Positions 7,593-15,595 of a DNA stretch of 36,895 nucleotides are shown piece after piece. Position 1 is the stretch's first letter, and every line of letters begins with the position of its first letter. The notes beneath the pieces were generated by a model that had not been told where the DNA came from, made no database searches, and worked only from the letters and a program-made list of their open reading frames with translations. The DNA lies in NCBI GenBank assembly GCA_047635375.1, contig JBLIKP010000011.1, forward strand, positions 1 to 36,895. Direction: 5' to 3'. The stretch is from JBLIKP01 sp047635375. GTDB taxonomy: Bacteria; Bacteroidota; Bacteroidia; Sphingobacteriales; Sphingobacteriaceae. The position numbers and the translations under genes were made by a program.

Positions 7593-9857
7593 TTAAAAGT
7601 TTATTTTAAGCTTTACATAAATTGATCTTCCTAAATCGTCGGCGAAATACCTATACCTATTTAAATAATTCCGGTATTGGACGTTCATAATATTATCTGC
7701 TCCAACTAAAAAATTAAATTCTATCCCATTAAGATTTACTTCTTTACTTGCGTTTAAACCGATAAGGAAATAGGATTGTGGGGGCGTTGAATAATCATCT
7801 ATTCCTACGGTACGATTTTGTTTTAAAGTATAATTACCTTTAATTGTTATTTCCAATGGGTCCTCAGATACTGTAGAATAAGTGAAAGATTGACCGATAT
7901 TATCTGGGGGAATTAAGGGTAAGTTATCTCCGCTTTCACTTATGTTTGCACGAACAATAGAAAAATTACTATTCCCAGAAAACTGACTATTAAGGGTATA
8001 GTTGGCCTCTAATTCAAACCCTCTAAATAAAACTTCCGCCTGACGATATTCAAAAGTTGGAAAAGCACCCCGGATGGTTAATGTTGCGGGTTTAACGGGT
8101 TGCAAATAAATATAATTGGGGAAATAATTGATAAATGGAGATATAGCAAATGAAATATTAGAGTAATTTACTGTTGTTTCAAAATCTACAGAAATTGCTT
8201 TCTCCTTAGTTAATTCCCTGTTTCCTTTTTCAACCTGAGCTGACCCGTGATGCACACCGTTACTAAATAATTCATTTACAGAAGGTGCTCTATACGTGGA
8301 AGTCAACCCTATTTCACTTTTTAATATTTTCGTTAAGTACCTGGTATAAGAGATCCCCACCGATAATCCGTCATAAGTATCCCTATATAGATTGAGCTTA
8401 TTTTGCTCATAAATATAAACGGTTCTATTATTTTGATCTAAACGTACCGTACTGGAAATTTTACTTTTTGGACTTCGATGCGTTAGAAATAAAAAGCCTC
8501 CTGAGTTAACTTGATCATAGTTTGGAATAAAAAATACTCCATCGTAAGTGTTTTTACTTTGGGAAAGAGATGCCCCAATCTCCAATTCAATAAGGTTTGA
8601 CCACAAACTGGTTGGGTAAGAAATCTGGGAAGAATACGTTAATAAATCAAGCTGCAACGCTGGTCCGTCTTCAATTTTTCTTTCTTTATCAAACTCCCTT
8701 CTTCTATCAAATTGCCTAGCCACATTAATTTTAATCGGATTATGATTAGTAGTTATCCTTGCCTCAATAGAAAATATCTCATTATTAATCTTTTGAACCG
8801 GACTGCCAATTTCATATGAAAAGGGCGTCGAATAATTGCTAGAATCATTTGAAATTGCTCTTTCCAAGTCTGTTAAATTTCCAATATGGGCACCAGAAAA
8901 AACTCCCAAATTTTGGTTGATCATTACATACCTTGCATCGAGGGAAAATATTTTAGAAGAATAACCAATACGCCATGTGAAATTTAACATTTCTTGACCC
9001 GTGTTATCTAAAAAATAATTTGGGGTTTTTAAGTTTCCTGATTTCGCTGTGGATAAACCTAGTTGATAAGTAATATTATCCATTTTTTTAAATCGGTGAT
9101 TTATAAAGACACCTACACTAGCCGAATTTCCATTAGAATTAAAACTAGTACCTAATTGGCCGTCCGTTCCAATTGAATTCCTAAACTGGGCAGGATCAAC
9201 CACCAAAACCCCTCCTATCGCCCCTGCTCCATACTTGAGTTTTTGTGCATCCTTATAAACCTTAGTTTTCCCTGAAAAAAATGGATCTATCTCTGGTGCG
9301 TGATCTAAACCCCATTGCTGACTTTTTTGTGAAACTCCCCCGTTTTGTATTAACAACCTGTCACTATGTAAACCCCGGACCACTGGTTTTTGAATAGTAT
9401 TCCCGCTTGAAATTGTCGTAATTCCGGGTATCTCAGTTAATAATTCCCCAATTGACATTGAAACCTTCTTATCCATAATATTTGAATAATACTCTTGTTT
9501 CATGTCCATTTTTGAAGCTGTAATATTCAATATTTCCAACTCAAATAGGTGATGTTCAAGGAATAAACTCAGCGTAGTATCGCTTGTTAATTCAATGTTT
9601 TTCCACAAAGGTTCACAACCAATGTGGGAAACTTGAATTACATATTGCCCTGGACATAATTCGTTTAAAACAAAATTTCCTTGATCATTGGTCACCGCTC
9701 CAATTGCCCTTCCAGAAATTGCTACAGATGCAAATTGCAAGGCTAATCCATCATGATTATCCACAATTTTTCCAGAAATCCTTAATTTACACGGGGTTTG
9801 CGCAATAGATTTCCCTCCTACTATTATCAAAAGGAGGGCAAATAACAACTTTTGCAT
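7593..9857 (-). CDS. TonB-dependent outer-membrane receptor, probably for a metal or metal chelate
   Basis: The protein is 754 residues. In order it has a signal peptide (1-19), a carboxypeptidase-regulatory-like beta-sandwich (about 25-108, with FASVAISG and GAVTNDQGNFVL), a plug domain (about 125-230, including PGITTISSG and VVRGLHSDRLLIQNGG), and a long beta-barrel ending in the aromatic-terminated strand IYVKLKINF. The plug loop QQWGLDHAPEID resembles that of receptors linked to zinc or copper uptake. It is the middle gene of an operon: the His/Cys-rich small protein lies 41 bp upstream and the lipoprotein 1 bp downstream. No SusD partner is present, which argues against glycan import. 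The substrate is inferred from context only. Confidence 0.92.
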   Translation of the reverse strand: MQKLLFALLLIIVGGKSIAQTPCKLRISGKIVDNHDGLALQFASVAISGRAIGAVTNDQGNFVLNELCPGQYVIQVSHIGCEPLWKNIELTSDTTLSLFLEHHLFELEILNITASKMDMKQEYYSNIMDKKVSMSIGELLTEIPGITTISSGNTIQKPVVRGLHSDRLLIQNGGVSQKSQQWGLDHAPEIDPFFSGKTKVYKDAQKLKYGAGAIGGVLVVDPAQFRNSIGTDGQLGTSFNSNGNSASVGVFINHRFKKMDNITYQLGLSTAKSGNLKTPNYFLDNTGQEMLNFTWRIGYSSKIFSLDARYVMINQNLGVFSGAHIGNLTDLERAISNDSSNYSTPFSYEIGSPVQKINNEIFSIEARITTNHNPIKINVARQFDRRREFDKERKIEDGPALQLDLLTYSSQISYPTSLWSNLIELEIGASLSQSKNTYDGVFFIPNYDQVNSGGFLFLTHRSPKSKISSTVRLDQNNRTVYIYEQNKLNLYRDTYDGLSVGISYTRYLTKILKSEIGLTSTYRAPSVNELFSNGVHHGSAQVEKGNRELTKEKAISVDFETTVNYSNISFAISPFINYFPNYIYLQPVKPATLTIRGAFPTFEYRQAEVLFRGFELEANYTLNSQFSGNSNFSIVRANISESGDNLPLIPPDNIGQSFTYSTVSEDPLEITIKGNYTLKQNRTVGIDDYSTPPQSYFLIGLNASKEVNLNGIEFNFLVGADNIMNVQYRNYLNRYRYFADDLGRSIYVKLKINF

Positions 9858-9898
9858 GATTATTGTACTTTTTAAAATTCAATTAATAATTAATTGGA

Positions 9899-10210
9899 CT
9901 AAAAAAAGAATGGTGGGGCACGAGAAGGTGTTAATACCTTATTAAAACGTGAAGAGGATTTATCCTGAAAAATATTAGAAACTTCAAATGGATTGAAGCA
10001 AATTGAGTCTGGATTACTTACTATTAGGGCTGAATTGCAAATTTTAATAAATTCGCAAAACGTACAATTAGCGTGGGAGTGGTTATCAACAAAATCCGAT
10101 TCATTATTAGTTTTCGCCACGGCATGACTCGAATGAGCCACTGCATTTAATCCATTAAATAGGATAAACGTGCTAAAAAGTACCGACGCAACAAATTTTT
10201 GTAAGTGCAT
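9899..10210 (-). CDS. Small exported His/Cys-rich protein, DUF2946-like
   Basis: The protein is 103 residues with a signal peptide or single membrane segment (5-25). The mature part is rich in potential metal ligands: His26, His29, His44, His46, Cys49, Cys52 and Cys58, centred on HSHANCTFC. It ends with SRAPPFFF; a terminal R(A/G)PP and an internal C..C are, as I recall, features of DUF2946 proteins, which are often found beside copper or zinc genes. It is the first gene of the operon with the TonB receptor and lipoprotein, which supports a metal-handling role at the envelope. An imperfect palindrome (TTTCG/CGAAA, 10225-10240) lies just upstream of its start and could be an operator. Confidence 0.65.
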   Translation of the reverse strand: MHLQKFVASVLFSTFILFNGLNAVAHSSHAVAKTNNESDFVDNHSHANCTFCEFIKICNSALIVSNPDSICFNPFEVSNIFQDKSSSRFNKVLTPSRAPPFFF

Positions 10211-10319
10211 TTTATTATTTGATATTTCGAAGGTCCGAAAATTAAATGAAATTTTAAATTTTATTGTTTTCCACTCCTAATATGAAAATAGAATTTTTAA
10301 AAAATTAATTATCATAGTC

Positions 10320-10640
10320 TATTAAGACTGTGGATATGTGGGTAAGTTATTTTTTAAGGGTATTGACAATGCCCTTTATGTAAGTTTATTCACAATTAAT
10401 CATATCAGGAATTGGTACTTAAGTATTGATAATTAAGGAGTTTTTAAATTTTAGTTAAGAAGTTTTTTTAAGAAATATGGAAAACTTTTTTGGTGTATAA
10501 ATGTGGAGTGAGGTGTTTATCTGGTGGAAAGAGTCTGTATAAAAAAGAACAAGTTTATTGTTTTAGTAAATTTGTGTGGATAACACATATCTTTCTTTTT
10601 TTACTAACGTCTTGTAGGGGGTTATTCACATTTTAATTTT
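10320..10640. other. oriC: Candidate chromosomal replication origin (DnaA-box cluster)
   Basis: This AT-rich gap between divergent genes holds three exact matches to TTATNCACA on either strand: 10386-10394 and 10622-10630 (both TTATTCACA), and 10575-10583 (TGTGGATAA). It also holds two one-mismatch boxes at 10329-10337 and 10337-10345. Between the boxes, about 10430-10500 is a strongly AT-rich stretch that could serve as an unwinding element. Two parS sites and mnmG, both common neighbours of bacterial origins, lie within about 4 kb to the right, and the local GC skew changes here. The surrounding gap 10211-10649 contains no convincing gene. Confidence 0.6.
10567..10574 (+). promoter_or_regulatory. 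-7 box for the gamma-carbonic anhydrase gene
   Basis: TAAATTTG matches the Bacteroidota TAnnTTTG consensus and directly abuts a DnaA box (10575-10583), so DnaA binding could affect transcription. No clear -33 TTG is visible at the usual distance. Confidence 0.4.
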
Positions 10641-10649
10641 AAAACTTTT

Positions 10650-11165
10650 ATGTCATTTATTTTGTCCGTTGATAATAAGAAACCAGTATTTGGTTTAGAT
10701 TGTTTTGTTGCACCAAATGCAACATTGGTTGGAGATGTTTCTTGTGGAGATTCTTGTAGTTTTTGGTTTAATGCAGTGGTACGAGGTGATGTTAATAGCA
10801 TAACATTGGGCAATAACGTTAATGTCCAAGATGGTGCGGTTATTCATTGTACTTATCAAAAGACCAAAACGGTATTAGGGAATAACGTATCAATTGGTCA
10901 TAACGCCTTAGTTCATGGGTGTACCGTGGGTAATAATGTTCTAATAGGTATGGGTGCTATCGTGATGGATAACTGTATTTTAGAAGATAATAGTTTGATT
11001 GCTGCTGGAGCTGTATTATTGGAGAATACGGTGGTAAAAAGCGGTGAAATTTGGGCAGGTGTTCCAGCTAAAATGGTTAAGAAATTATCTGAAGAAACGT
11101 TTAAAGATCAAAATGAAAGGATAGCTAAGAATTATACCTTTTATAAGAATTGGTTTCAAGCTTAA
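10650..11165 (+). CDS. Gamma-class carbonic anhydrase-like hexapeptide-repeat protein
   Basis: The protein is 171 residues and forms a left-handed beta-helix of the YrdA/PaaY/CaiE type. Hexapeptide turns run from about residue 15 to 140 (for example ATLVGDV, NNVSIGHNALVHG, VLIGMGAIVMD, SLIAAGAVL), followed by a C-terminal alpha-helix. The three histidines that bind the metal between subunits are in place (His66 in AVIHCTY, His84 and His89 in IGHNALVHG). Family members range from active carbonic anhydrases to acyltransferase-like proteins, so the exact activity is open. The ATG at 10650 follows the candidate origin, and the 3' end overlaps the next, convergent gene by 4 bases. Confidence 0.9.
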   Translation: MSFILSVDNKKPVFGLDCFVAPNATLVGDVSCGDSCSFWFNAVVRGDVNSITLGNNVNVQDGAVIHCTYQKTKTVLGNNVSIGHNALVHGCTVGNNVLIGMGAIVMDNCILEDNSLIAAGAVLLENTVVKSGEIWAGVPAKMVKKLSEETFKDQNERIAKNYTFYKNWFQA

Positions 11166-12772
11166 AACATGAAATTGATTTCTATTTCTAAATCCCAGTT
11201 TGGTCTTATTTCTAATGGTTCGGATAATTTTCTTACTAATTCAGGTTGTTTACCTGTTATTAGATTTCCCGTTGTCCAGCTCTTATTATTATTTGAATCT
11301 TGAATAATTTGGATTTTGTATTTCCCAGGCATTAAATTTTCTAAGTAAATAAATTTCCGTTTTAAAGTGGAAGTATTTATTTGGTGGGTTTTTATTTTAC
11401 TTGATATTTTTATTAGCTCAATTATATAGTTATTTGAATTTAAATATTTTGGGTCCAAATTTAGTTTTAATGTACCCAGTTCTGTTTTATCGAATATTTG
11501 GAAGTTGAATTCACTTATCGTGTTGTAATTCCCATAAATATCAGCTACAGTACTATCAGGAATGTTTAATTTATATTTCGTATTTGTTTTATATAAATTA
11601 TTGATAATTAATTGATTATTTAATTTATTTGAAGTGTTAGTTTCAATTTTAAGAGCCTGAGAATCTACTGTAAAAGTAAAACCCGTACTATCCCATAGTT
11701 TAAAAGGCTTTTCAGAGGTTAATATTAAGGATGAATTGGGTTTTAAGCGATTTCCAACAATATTGGATTTTAAATTGAAACTATTGATTTTGTTTTTTTC
11801 AATTGTATTTATATTTCGAGTGGTAATATTTGTGTCTAAATCCCATTCGGGAATTGTAAGGTTGAAATTTATTGAGTCATTAATTATTGGATCGATCCAA
11901 AATAGTATAGAATCGAATTCTGTTATTTTTTGATATTTAGAATTGATTTCTGATGGAAATAGGATTTCTATTTTTGGTTTTGAATTTGGTGGTTGAGTAA
12001 GTGAAATAAAAATTGAGCCATCTTTATTTAAGGCTACTTTATTTATTTTTTTATCAGGGTTTTGAGATGCAAAGAGGTAAATTGGGTTTAAGGTTAGGCT
12101 CTTTTTAAGAATTATTGAGGTGTCAATAAAACCTATTTCTTCCTCGAAATTATCAAATATGTAATTATTGTTTTTATCGTTGAGGGTAAATATTTTGTAT
12201 TCTTGTTCGGGTAAATTATTTATTGAGAATATCCCATCTTCTAAGGTTTTTGTAAAGTAAGTGGGCTGTTTATGGTAAATAACCGTATCACTTTCTTTAA
12301 CCTCGTATAGATAAACTCCTACTCCTTTTTGTGGAGTATTTTCTAAGGCCGTTACTATTTTACCTCCGATACTAAGGGAATCTAAATAAGTTCCTGTTGA
12401 AAATACATAAGAGAAATTCTTTAATATATTCCCTTCATTTATATCCTTTATACTTTCACCAAAATTTATGGTAAACGTTGTATTTGGCAATAGGGAATCA
12501 GGAAGAGTTATCTCTAATCTTTTTTTTCTTTGTTTTATTTTGTCCTTTAAATCAATTTTGGGTGTGACAATTATTGATTGTAGATTTGAAAAAGAAAAAT
12601 ATTCATCAAAAACCAATACGATTTTTTTCGATTTAAAATTAACGCTAAAATTTTTAGGAACGGCTACTTCCAAGGTTGGCGGAATTACGTCTTTATCACC
12701 ACCCGTTGGTGCTTGTACGTTTGCACATCCGTAAAGGAATACTAAAAAAGTACAGATGAATAAATTTTTCAT
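11162..12772 (-). CDS. Outer-membrane lipoprotein with bacterial Ig-like (SbsA-type) domain
   Basis: From the ATG at 12772 the protein is 536 residues with a lipobox (FLYGC, Cys16) and the start ANVQAPTGGDKDVIPP, typical of a conserved Bacteroidota lipoprotein family. An Ig-like domain follows (about residues 25-125: PPTLEVAVPKNFSV through NTTFTINFGESIKD), then mostly beta-rich sequence with no catalytic motif. A GTG at 12787 would extend it by 5 residues and overlap mnmG, but the ATG places the signal peptide correctly. It follows mnmG by 7 bp on the same strand. The coding strand is unusually rich in A and C over T and G, the opposite of most genes here, as expected if the gene is read against the replication fork. 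Function is unknown. Confidence 0.85.
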   Translation of the reverse strand: MKNLFICTFLVFLYGCANVQAPTGGDKDVIPPTLEVAVPKNFSVNFKSKKIVLVFDEYFSFSNLQSIIVTPKIDLKDKIKQRKKRLEITLPDSLLPNTTFTINFGESIKDINEGNILKNFSYVFSTGTYLDSLSIGGKIVTALENTPQKGVGVYLYEVKESDTVIYHKQPTYFTKTLEDGIFSINNLPEQEYKIFTLNDKNNNYIFDNFEEEIGFIDTSIILKKSLTLNPIYLFASQNPDKKINKVALNKDGSIFISLTQPPNSKPKIEILFPSEINSKYQKITEFDSILFWIDPIINDSINFNLTIPEWDLDTNITTRNINTIEKNKINSFNLKSNIVGNRLKPNSSLILTSEKPFKLWDSTGFTFTVDSQALKIETNTSNKLNNQLIINNLYKTNTKYKLNIPDSTVADIYGNYNTISEFNFQIFDKTELGTLKLNLDPKYLNSNNYIIELIKISSKIKTHQINTSTLKRKFIYLENLMPGKYKIQIIQDSNNNKSWTTGNLITGKQPELVRKLSEPLEIRPNWDLEIEINFMF

Positions 12773-12779
12773 ATTCGGT

Positions 12780-14642
12780 TTATACACCTAAATGAATCAT
12801 CAAAACTGAAATGTCCGAAGGGGAAACTCCGCTTATTCTGGAAGCTTGACCTAGTGTAATTGGTTGAACCTTTAGTAATTTTTCTCTAGCCTCACTACTT
12901 AAGGATTGGATTATTGAATAATTAACTCCTGGTTTGATTGTAATGTTTTCTAATCTTGACATCTTATCAATCATTTCTTCCTCCTTTTTAAAGTAATGCG
13001 CGTATTTAAGGTTTATTTCTACCTGTTCTATAGCTGCATCTGTAGTTTCAGTTAATACTGAGAAATGTGGTTTTAGATGATTTATTAGTTTATTCAAATT
13101 AACCTGTGGACGGGTTACTATATTTACTGCAGGTTGTTTTTGACGAATTTCTTGAGTTTCTTGTTCAAGAAGATGGCTATTAACTTGTTCTGGAGTAACG
13201 CTGGTTTTCTCCAACCATTTTAACAACTCTTTTGTTTCCGTCTTTTTTTTATCTACTTTTTTTAATCTTTCCAGACTAGCTAAACCCAATTGATGTGCTC
13301 GTGGTGTTAAACGGAGATCGGCATTATCTTGACGTAACATTAGGCGGTGTTCAGCGCGTGACGTAAACATCCTGTAAGGTTCTTCCGTGCCTTTTGTTAT
13401 TAAGTCATCAATTAAGACCCCTATATAGGCTTCTGAACGGCTTAATATGAAAGGGTCCTTCTCCTGTATCTTTAAATGGGCGTTTAATCCAGCCATTAAT
13501 CCCTGACAGGCGGCTTCTTCATACCCCGTAGTTCCATTTATTTGTCCAGCGAAGTATAAATTGGAGATTAACTTTGTTTCCAAAGTATGGCTCATTTGTA
13601 AAGGCGGAAAATAATCGTATTCAATTGCATACCCTGGTCTAAACATTTTCACATGTTCAAAGCCTTTTATTGTGCGCAATGCTTTCTGTTGGACATGTTC
13701 TGGTAAGGAAGTTGAAAATCCATTGACATATATTTCAACTGTATTCCAACCCTCTGGCTCTACAAAAATTTGGTGTCTATCTCTCTCTGCGAATCGGGTT
13801 ATTTTATCTTCGATTGAAGGGCAATATCTAGGCCCTACTCCTTGAATCCTTCCTGCAAACATTGGGCTTTGTTCAAACCCTTCTTTTAAGAACTCATGTG
13901 TTTCGGGGTTTGTATATGTTATATGACAGCCGCGTTGATTCTTAACAATTGGGGTGTCTAAAAAAGAAAATTTACCGGGCATGTCATCGCCAGGTTGGAT
14001 TTCCATTTTTGAATAATCTAATGATCTTCCGTCAACTCTTGGAGGTGTTCCTGTTTTCATCCGTCCAGATTCAAACCCGTATGTAACGAGTTGTTCGGTT
14101 AAGCCAGTTGCTGCTTTTTCTGCAGTTCTTCCTCCACCAAATTGTTTCTCGCCGATATGTATTATTCCATTTAAAAAGGTTCCATTAGTTAATACAACTG
14201 CTTTGGATTTTATTTCAATTCCCATCCCGGTTTTTACACCAACTACCCTATTGTTTTCAATTAATAGTTCAGAAACCATGTCTTGCCAGAAGTCTACGTT
14301 AGGTGTTTGTTCAAGCATTCGTCGCCATTCTAAAGCGAACATCATACGGTCGTTTTGGGCTCTTGGGCTCCACATTGCAGGACCTTTAGACATGTTAAGC
14401 ATCCGGAACTGGATTGTGGAGTGATCCGAAACCAATCCTGAGTACCCGCCCATAGCGTCTATTTCCCGAACGATTTGTCCTTTTGCCACGCCTCCCATTG
14501 CTGGGTTGCAACTCATTTGAGCGATAACGCCCATGTTCATGGTTACTAAAAGAACTTTAGAGCCCATGTTTGCCGCCGCTGCTGCTGCTTCGCAGCCAGC
14601 ATGTCCGGCGCCTACTACTATTATATCGTAATTATCTAGCAT
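12780..14642 (-). CDS. mnmG: tRNA U34 carboxymethylaminomethyl-modification enzyme, FAD subunit
   Basis: MnmG (GidA) works with MnmE and a methylene-folate donor to modify the wobble uridine of several tRNAs. The 620-residue protein carries the N-terminal FAD-binding VVGAGHAGCEAA (about 9-20), CNPAMGGVAKGQ, the GRMKTGTPPRVDGRS block, and GPRYCPSIEDKI with its conserved cysteine. The C-terminal helical domain ends with GQASRISGVSPSDISVL, used for MnmE and tRNA contacts. mnmG is a frequent neighbour of bacterial origins. A promoter lies in the 79-bp gap upstream, which also holds two parS sites. It is read towards the candidate origin. Confidence 0.97.
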   Translation of the reverse strand: MLDNYDIIVVGAGHAGCEAAAAAANMGSKVLLVTMNMGVIAQMSCNPAMGGVAKGQIVREIDAMGGYSGLVSDHSTIQFRMLNMSKGPAMWSPRAQNDRMMFALEWRRMLEQTPNVDFWQDMVSELLIENNRVVGVKTGMGIEIKSKAVVLTNGTFLNGIIHIGEKQFGGGRTAEKAATGLTEQLVTYGFESGRMKTGTPPRVDGRSLDYSKMEIQPGDDMPGKFSFLDTPIVKNQRGCHITYTNPETHEFLKEGFEQSPMFAGRIQGVGPRYCPSIEDKITRFAERDRHQIFVEPEGWNTVEIYVNGFSTSLPEHVQQKALRTIKGFEHVKMFRPGYAIEYDYFPPLQMSHTLETKLISNLYFAGQINGTTGYEEAACQGLMAGLNAHLKIQEKDPFILSRSEAYIGVLIDDLITKGTEEPYRMFTSRAEHRLMLRQDNADLRLTPRAHQLGLASLERLKKVDKKKTETKELLKWLEKTSVTPEQVNSHLLEQETQEIRQKQPAVNIVTRPQVNLNKLINHLKPHFSVLTETTDAAIEQVEINLKYAHYFKKEEEMIDKMSRLENITIKPGVNYSIIQSLSSEAREKLLKVQPITLGQASRISGVSPSDISVLMIHLGV

Positions 14643-14647
14643 TATTG

Positions 14648-14663
14648 TGTTTCACGTGGAACA
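14648..14663. other. parS: parS centromere site 1
   Basis: TGTTTCACGTGGAACA is the exact reverse complement of the classical B. subtilis parS sequence TGTTCCACGTGAAACA. ParB (Spo0J) loads here to organise and segregate the origin region. It lies 5 bp upstream of the mnmG start codon, in the mnmG leader. Confidence 0.93.
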
Positions 14664-14672
14664 TTTAAAGTA

Positions 14673-14700
14673 CAAAGGTATGAAATTAGATTTCCAACAA
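14673..14700 (-). promoter_or_regulatory. Promoter of mnmG, located between the parS sites
   Basis: On the minus strand, TACCTTTG (14673-14680) matches the -7 consensus TAnnTTTG, with a TTG (14698-14700) 17 bases upstream as the -33 element. The predicted start near 14666 lies beside parS site 1, so ParB spreading could repress mnmG. Confidence 0.6.
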
Positions 14701-14705
14701 AAAAA

Positions 14706-14721
14706 TGTTTCACGTGGAACA
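14706..14721. other. parS: parS centromere site 2
   Basis: This is a second identical copy of TGTTTCACGTGGAACA, in the same orientation and 58 bp from the first. Its last base directly precedes the ybeY stop codon. Confidence 0.93.
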
Positions 14722-15141
14722 TTAGCGCAATGCCAACATTTCATCTTCCGTGGAGCGCATTTTCTTTTCTTCTTCTTCCGTTTTGTCTTTTAGTCCTAAT
14801 AAATGAAGTAGCCCATGGATCATAACTCGATCCAATTCGTCTTCAAAATTTATGTTTTGATCTTTTGCATTGTCGGCTACCCGATCAATGCTGATGAAAA
14901 TATCTGAGAATATTATTGGTGAATCTGGGGGGGAATTATCAAAGGTGATAATATCTGTATAGTAGTCATGGTTTAAATACTCCTTGTTAATATTAAGAAG
15001 GTGCTCGTCGGAACAAAAAATGTAATTTATTTCTTCGAGGTCAAAACCAAATATCTCGACAGCCTTGGTTATCCAAGCCGTAGATTTTTGAGGAGACAAT
15101 AGTTTAAAATCGATGTCCTCGTTAAAGAATTGAATAGCCAT
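14722..15141 (-). CDS. ybeY: Endoribonuclease YbeY (16S rRNA maturation)
   Basis: YbeY is a metal-dependent RNase needed for 16S rRNA 3'-end maturation and ribosome quality control. The 139-residue protein shows the NHDYYTDIITFD strand (57-68) and the metal site HGLLHLLG (His109, His113). The third ligand position reads KDKTEEE rather than the DH of proteobacterial proteins, a variation that I recall as usual in Bacteroidota. It is the last gene of a cluster DUF4175 > RsbW-like > ybeY on the minus strand, with gaps of 9 and 10 bp, so cotranscription is likely. Confidence 0.93.
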   Translation of the reverse strand: MAIQFFNEDIDFKLLSPQKSTAWITKAVEIFGFDLEEINYIFCSDEHLLNINKEYLNHDYYTDIITFDNSPPDSPIIFSDIFISIDRVADNAKDQNINFEDELDRVMIHGLLHLLGLKDKTEEEEKKMRSTEDEMLALR

Positions 15142-15151
15142 TTAGGCGGTA

Positions 15152-15586
15152 TTAGATTTTAAAATGAAGTTCAATTTCTGAGCCAGCATTTGAAAATATG
15201 AATTGGTCAGCCAGATTCTTCATTATGAATACACCTCTACCACTTGGGTTTTCTATGTTTTCTGGAAGGGTTGGGTCTGGAATGTTTTCATAATCGAAAC
15301 CATCACCTTCATCGGCAACCGTGAAAATAAATTGGCGGCCATCATTTACTTCAAGATTTATGTAAACCTTTTTGTTTGGGTTTAACTTGTTTCCATGATT
15401 AATTGCATTAATAACCGCCTCACTTAAGGCAATCATAATATTCCCAAAGTACTCTTCGCCAATTGCGAATCTTTCCTTTAGGTTTTCAATTAAATTTTCA
15501 AGTTCAGTTATGCTTTCCAATTTGGACTGCAATTGAAGTGTGAATAGCTCTTTACTGCCTGGTGTATTTTTTGGAATTGTATTCAT
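15152..15586 (-). CDS. RsbW/SpoIIAB-like ATP-binding protein (anti-sigma-type serine kinase fold)
   Basis: The 144-residue protein is a single GHKL ATPase domain. The N box is EAVINAINHGN (56-66), the G1 box DEGDGFD (92-98), and the G2 box SGRGVFIMKNL (115-125). Proteins of this kind phosphorylate anti-anti-sigma factors and sequester sigma factors, but Bacteroidota have many stand-alone copies with unknown partners, and no sigma or STAS gene is visible here. It sits between the DUF4175 gene and ybeY, 9-10 bp from each, an arrangement I recall as conserved in the phylum. The partner and target are unknown. Confidence 0.88.
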   Translation of the reverse strand: MNTIPKNTPGSKELFTLQLQSKLESITELENLIENLKERFAIGEEYFGNIMIALSEAVINAINHGNKLNPNKKVYINLEVNDGRQFIFTVADEGDGFDYENIPDPTLPENIENPSGRGVFIMKNLADQFIFSNAGSEIELHFKI

Positions 15587-15595
15587 GCTGTGTGT

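Noticed and set aside
9048..9056. Exact DnaA box TGTGGATAA inside the TonB receptor gene
   Set aside because: It is single and within coding sequence; not counted as part of the candidate origin, though it lies 1.3 kb away.
10622..10813. Minus-strand open frame opposite the gamma-carbonic anhydrase gene
   Set aside because: It is a shadow of a well-identified gene on the other strand, with no ribosome binding site or family resemblance.
14722..15141. Missing third His ligand in YbeY as a sign of inactivity
   Set aside because: The KDKTEEE form at this position is, as I recall, common to Bacteroidota YbeY, and the other motifs are intact.
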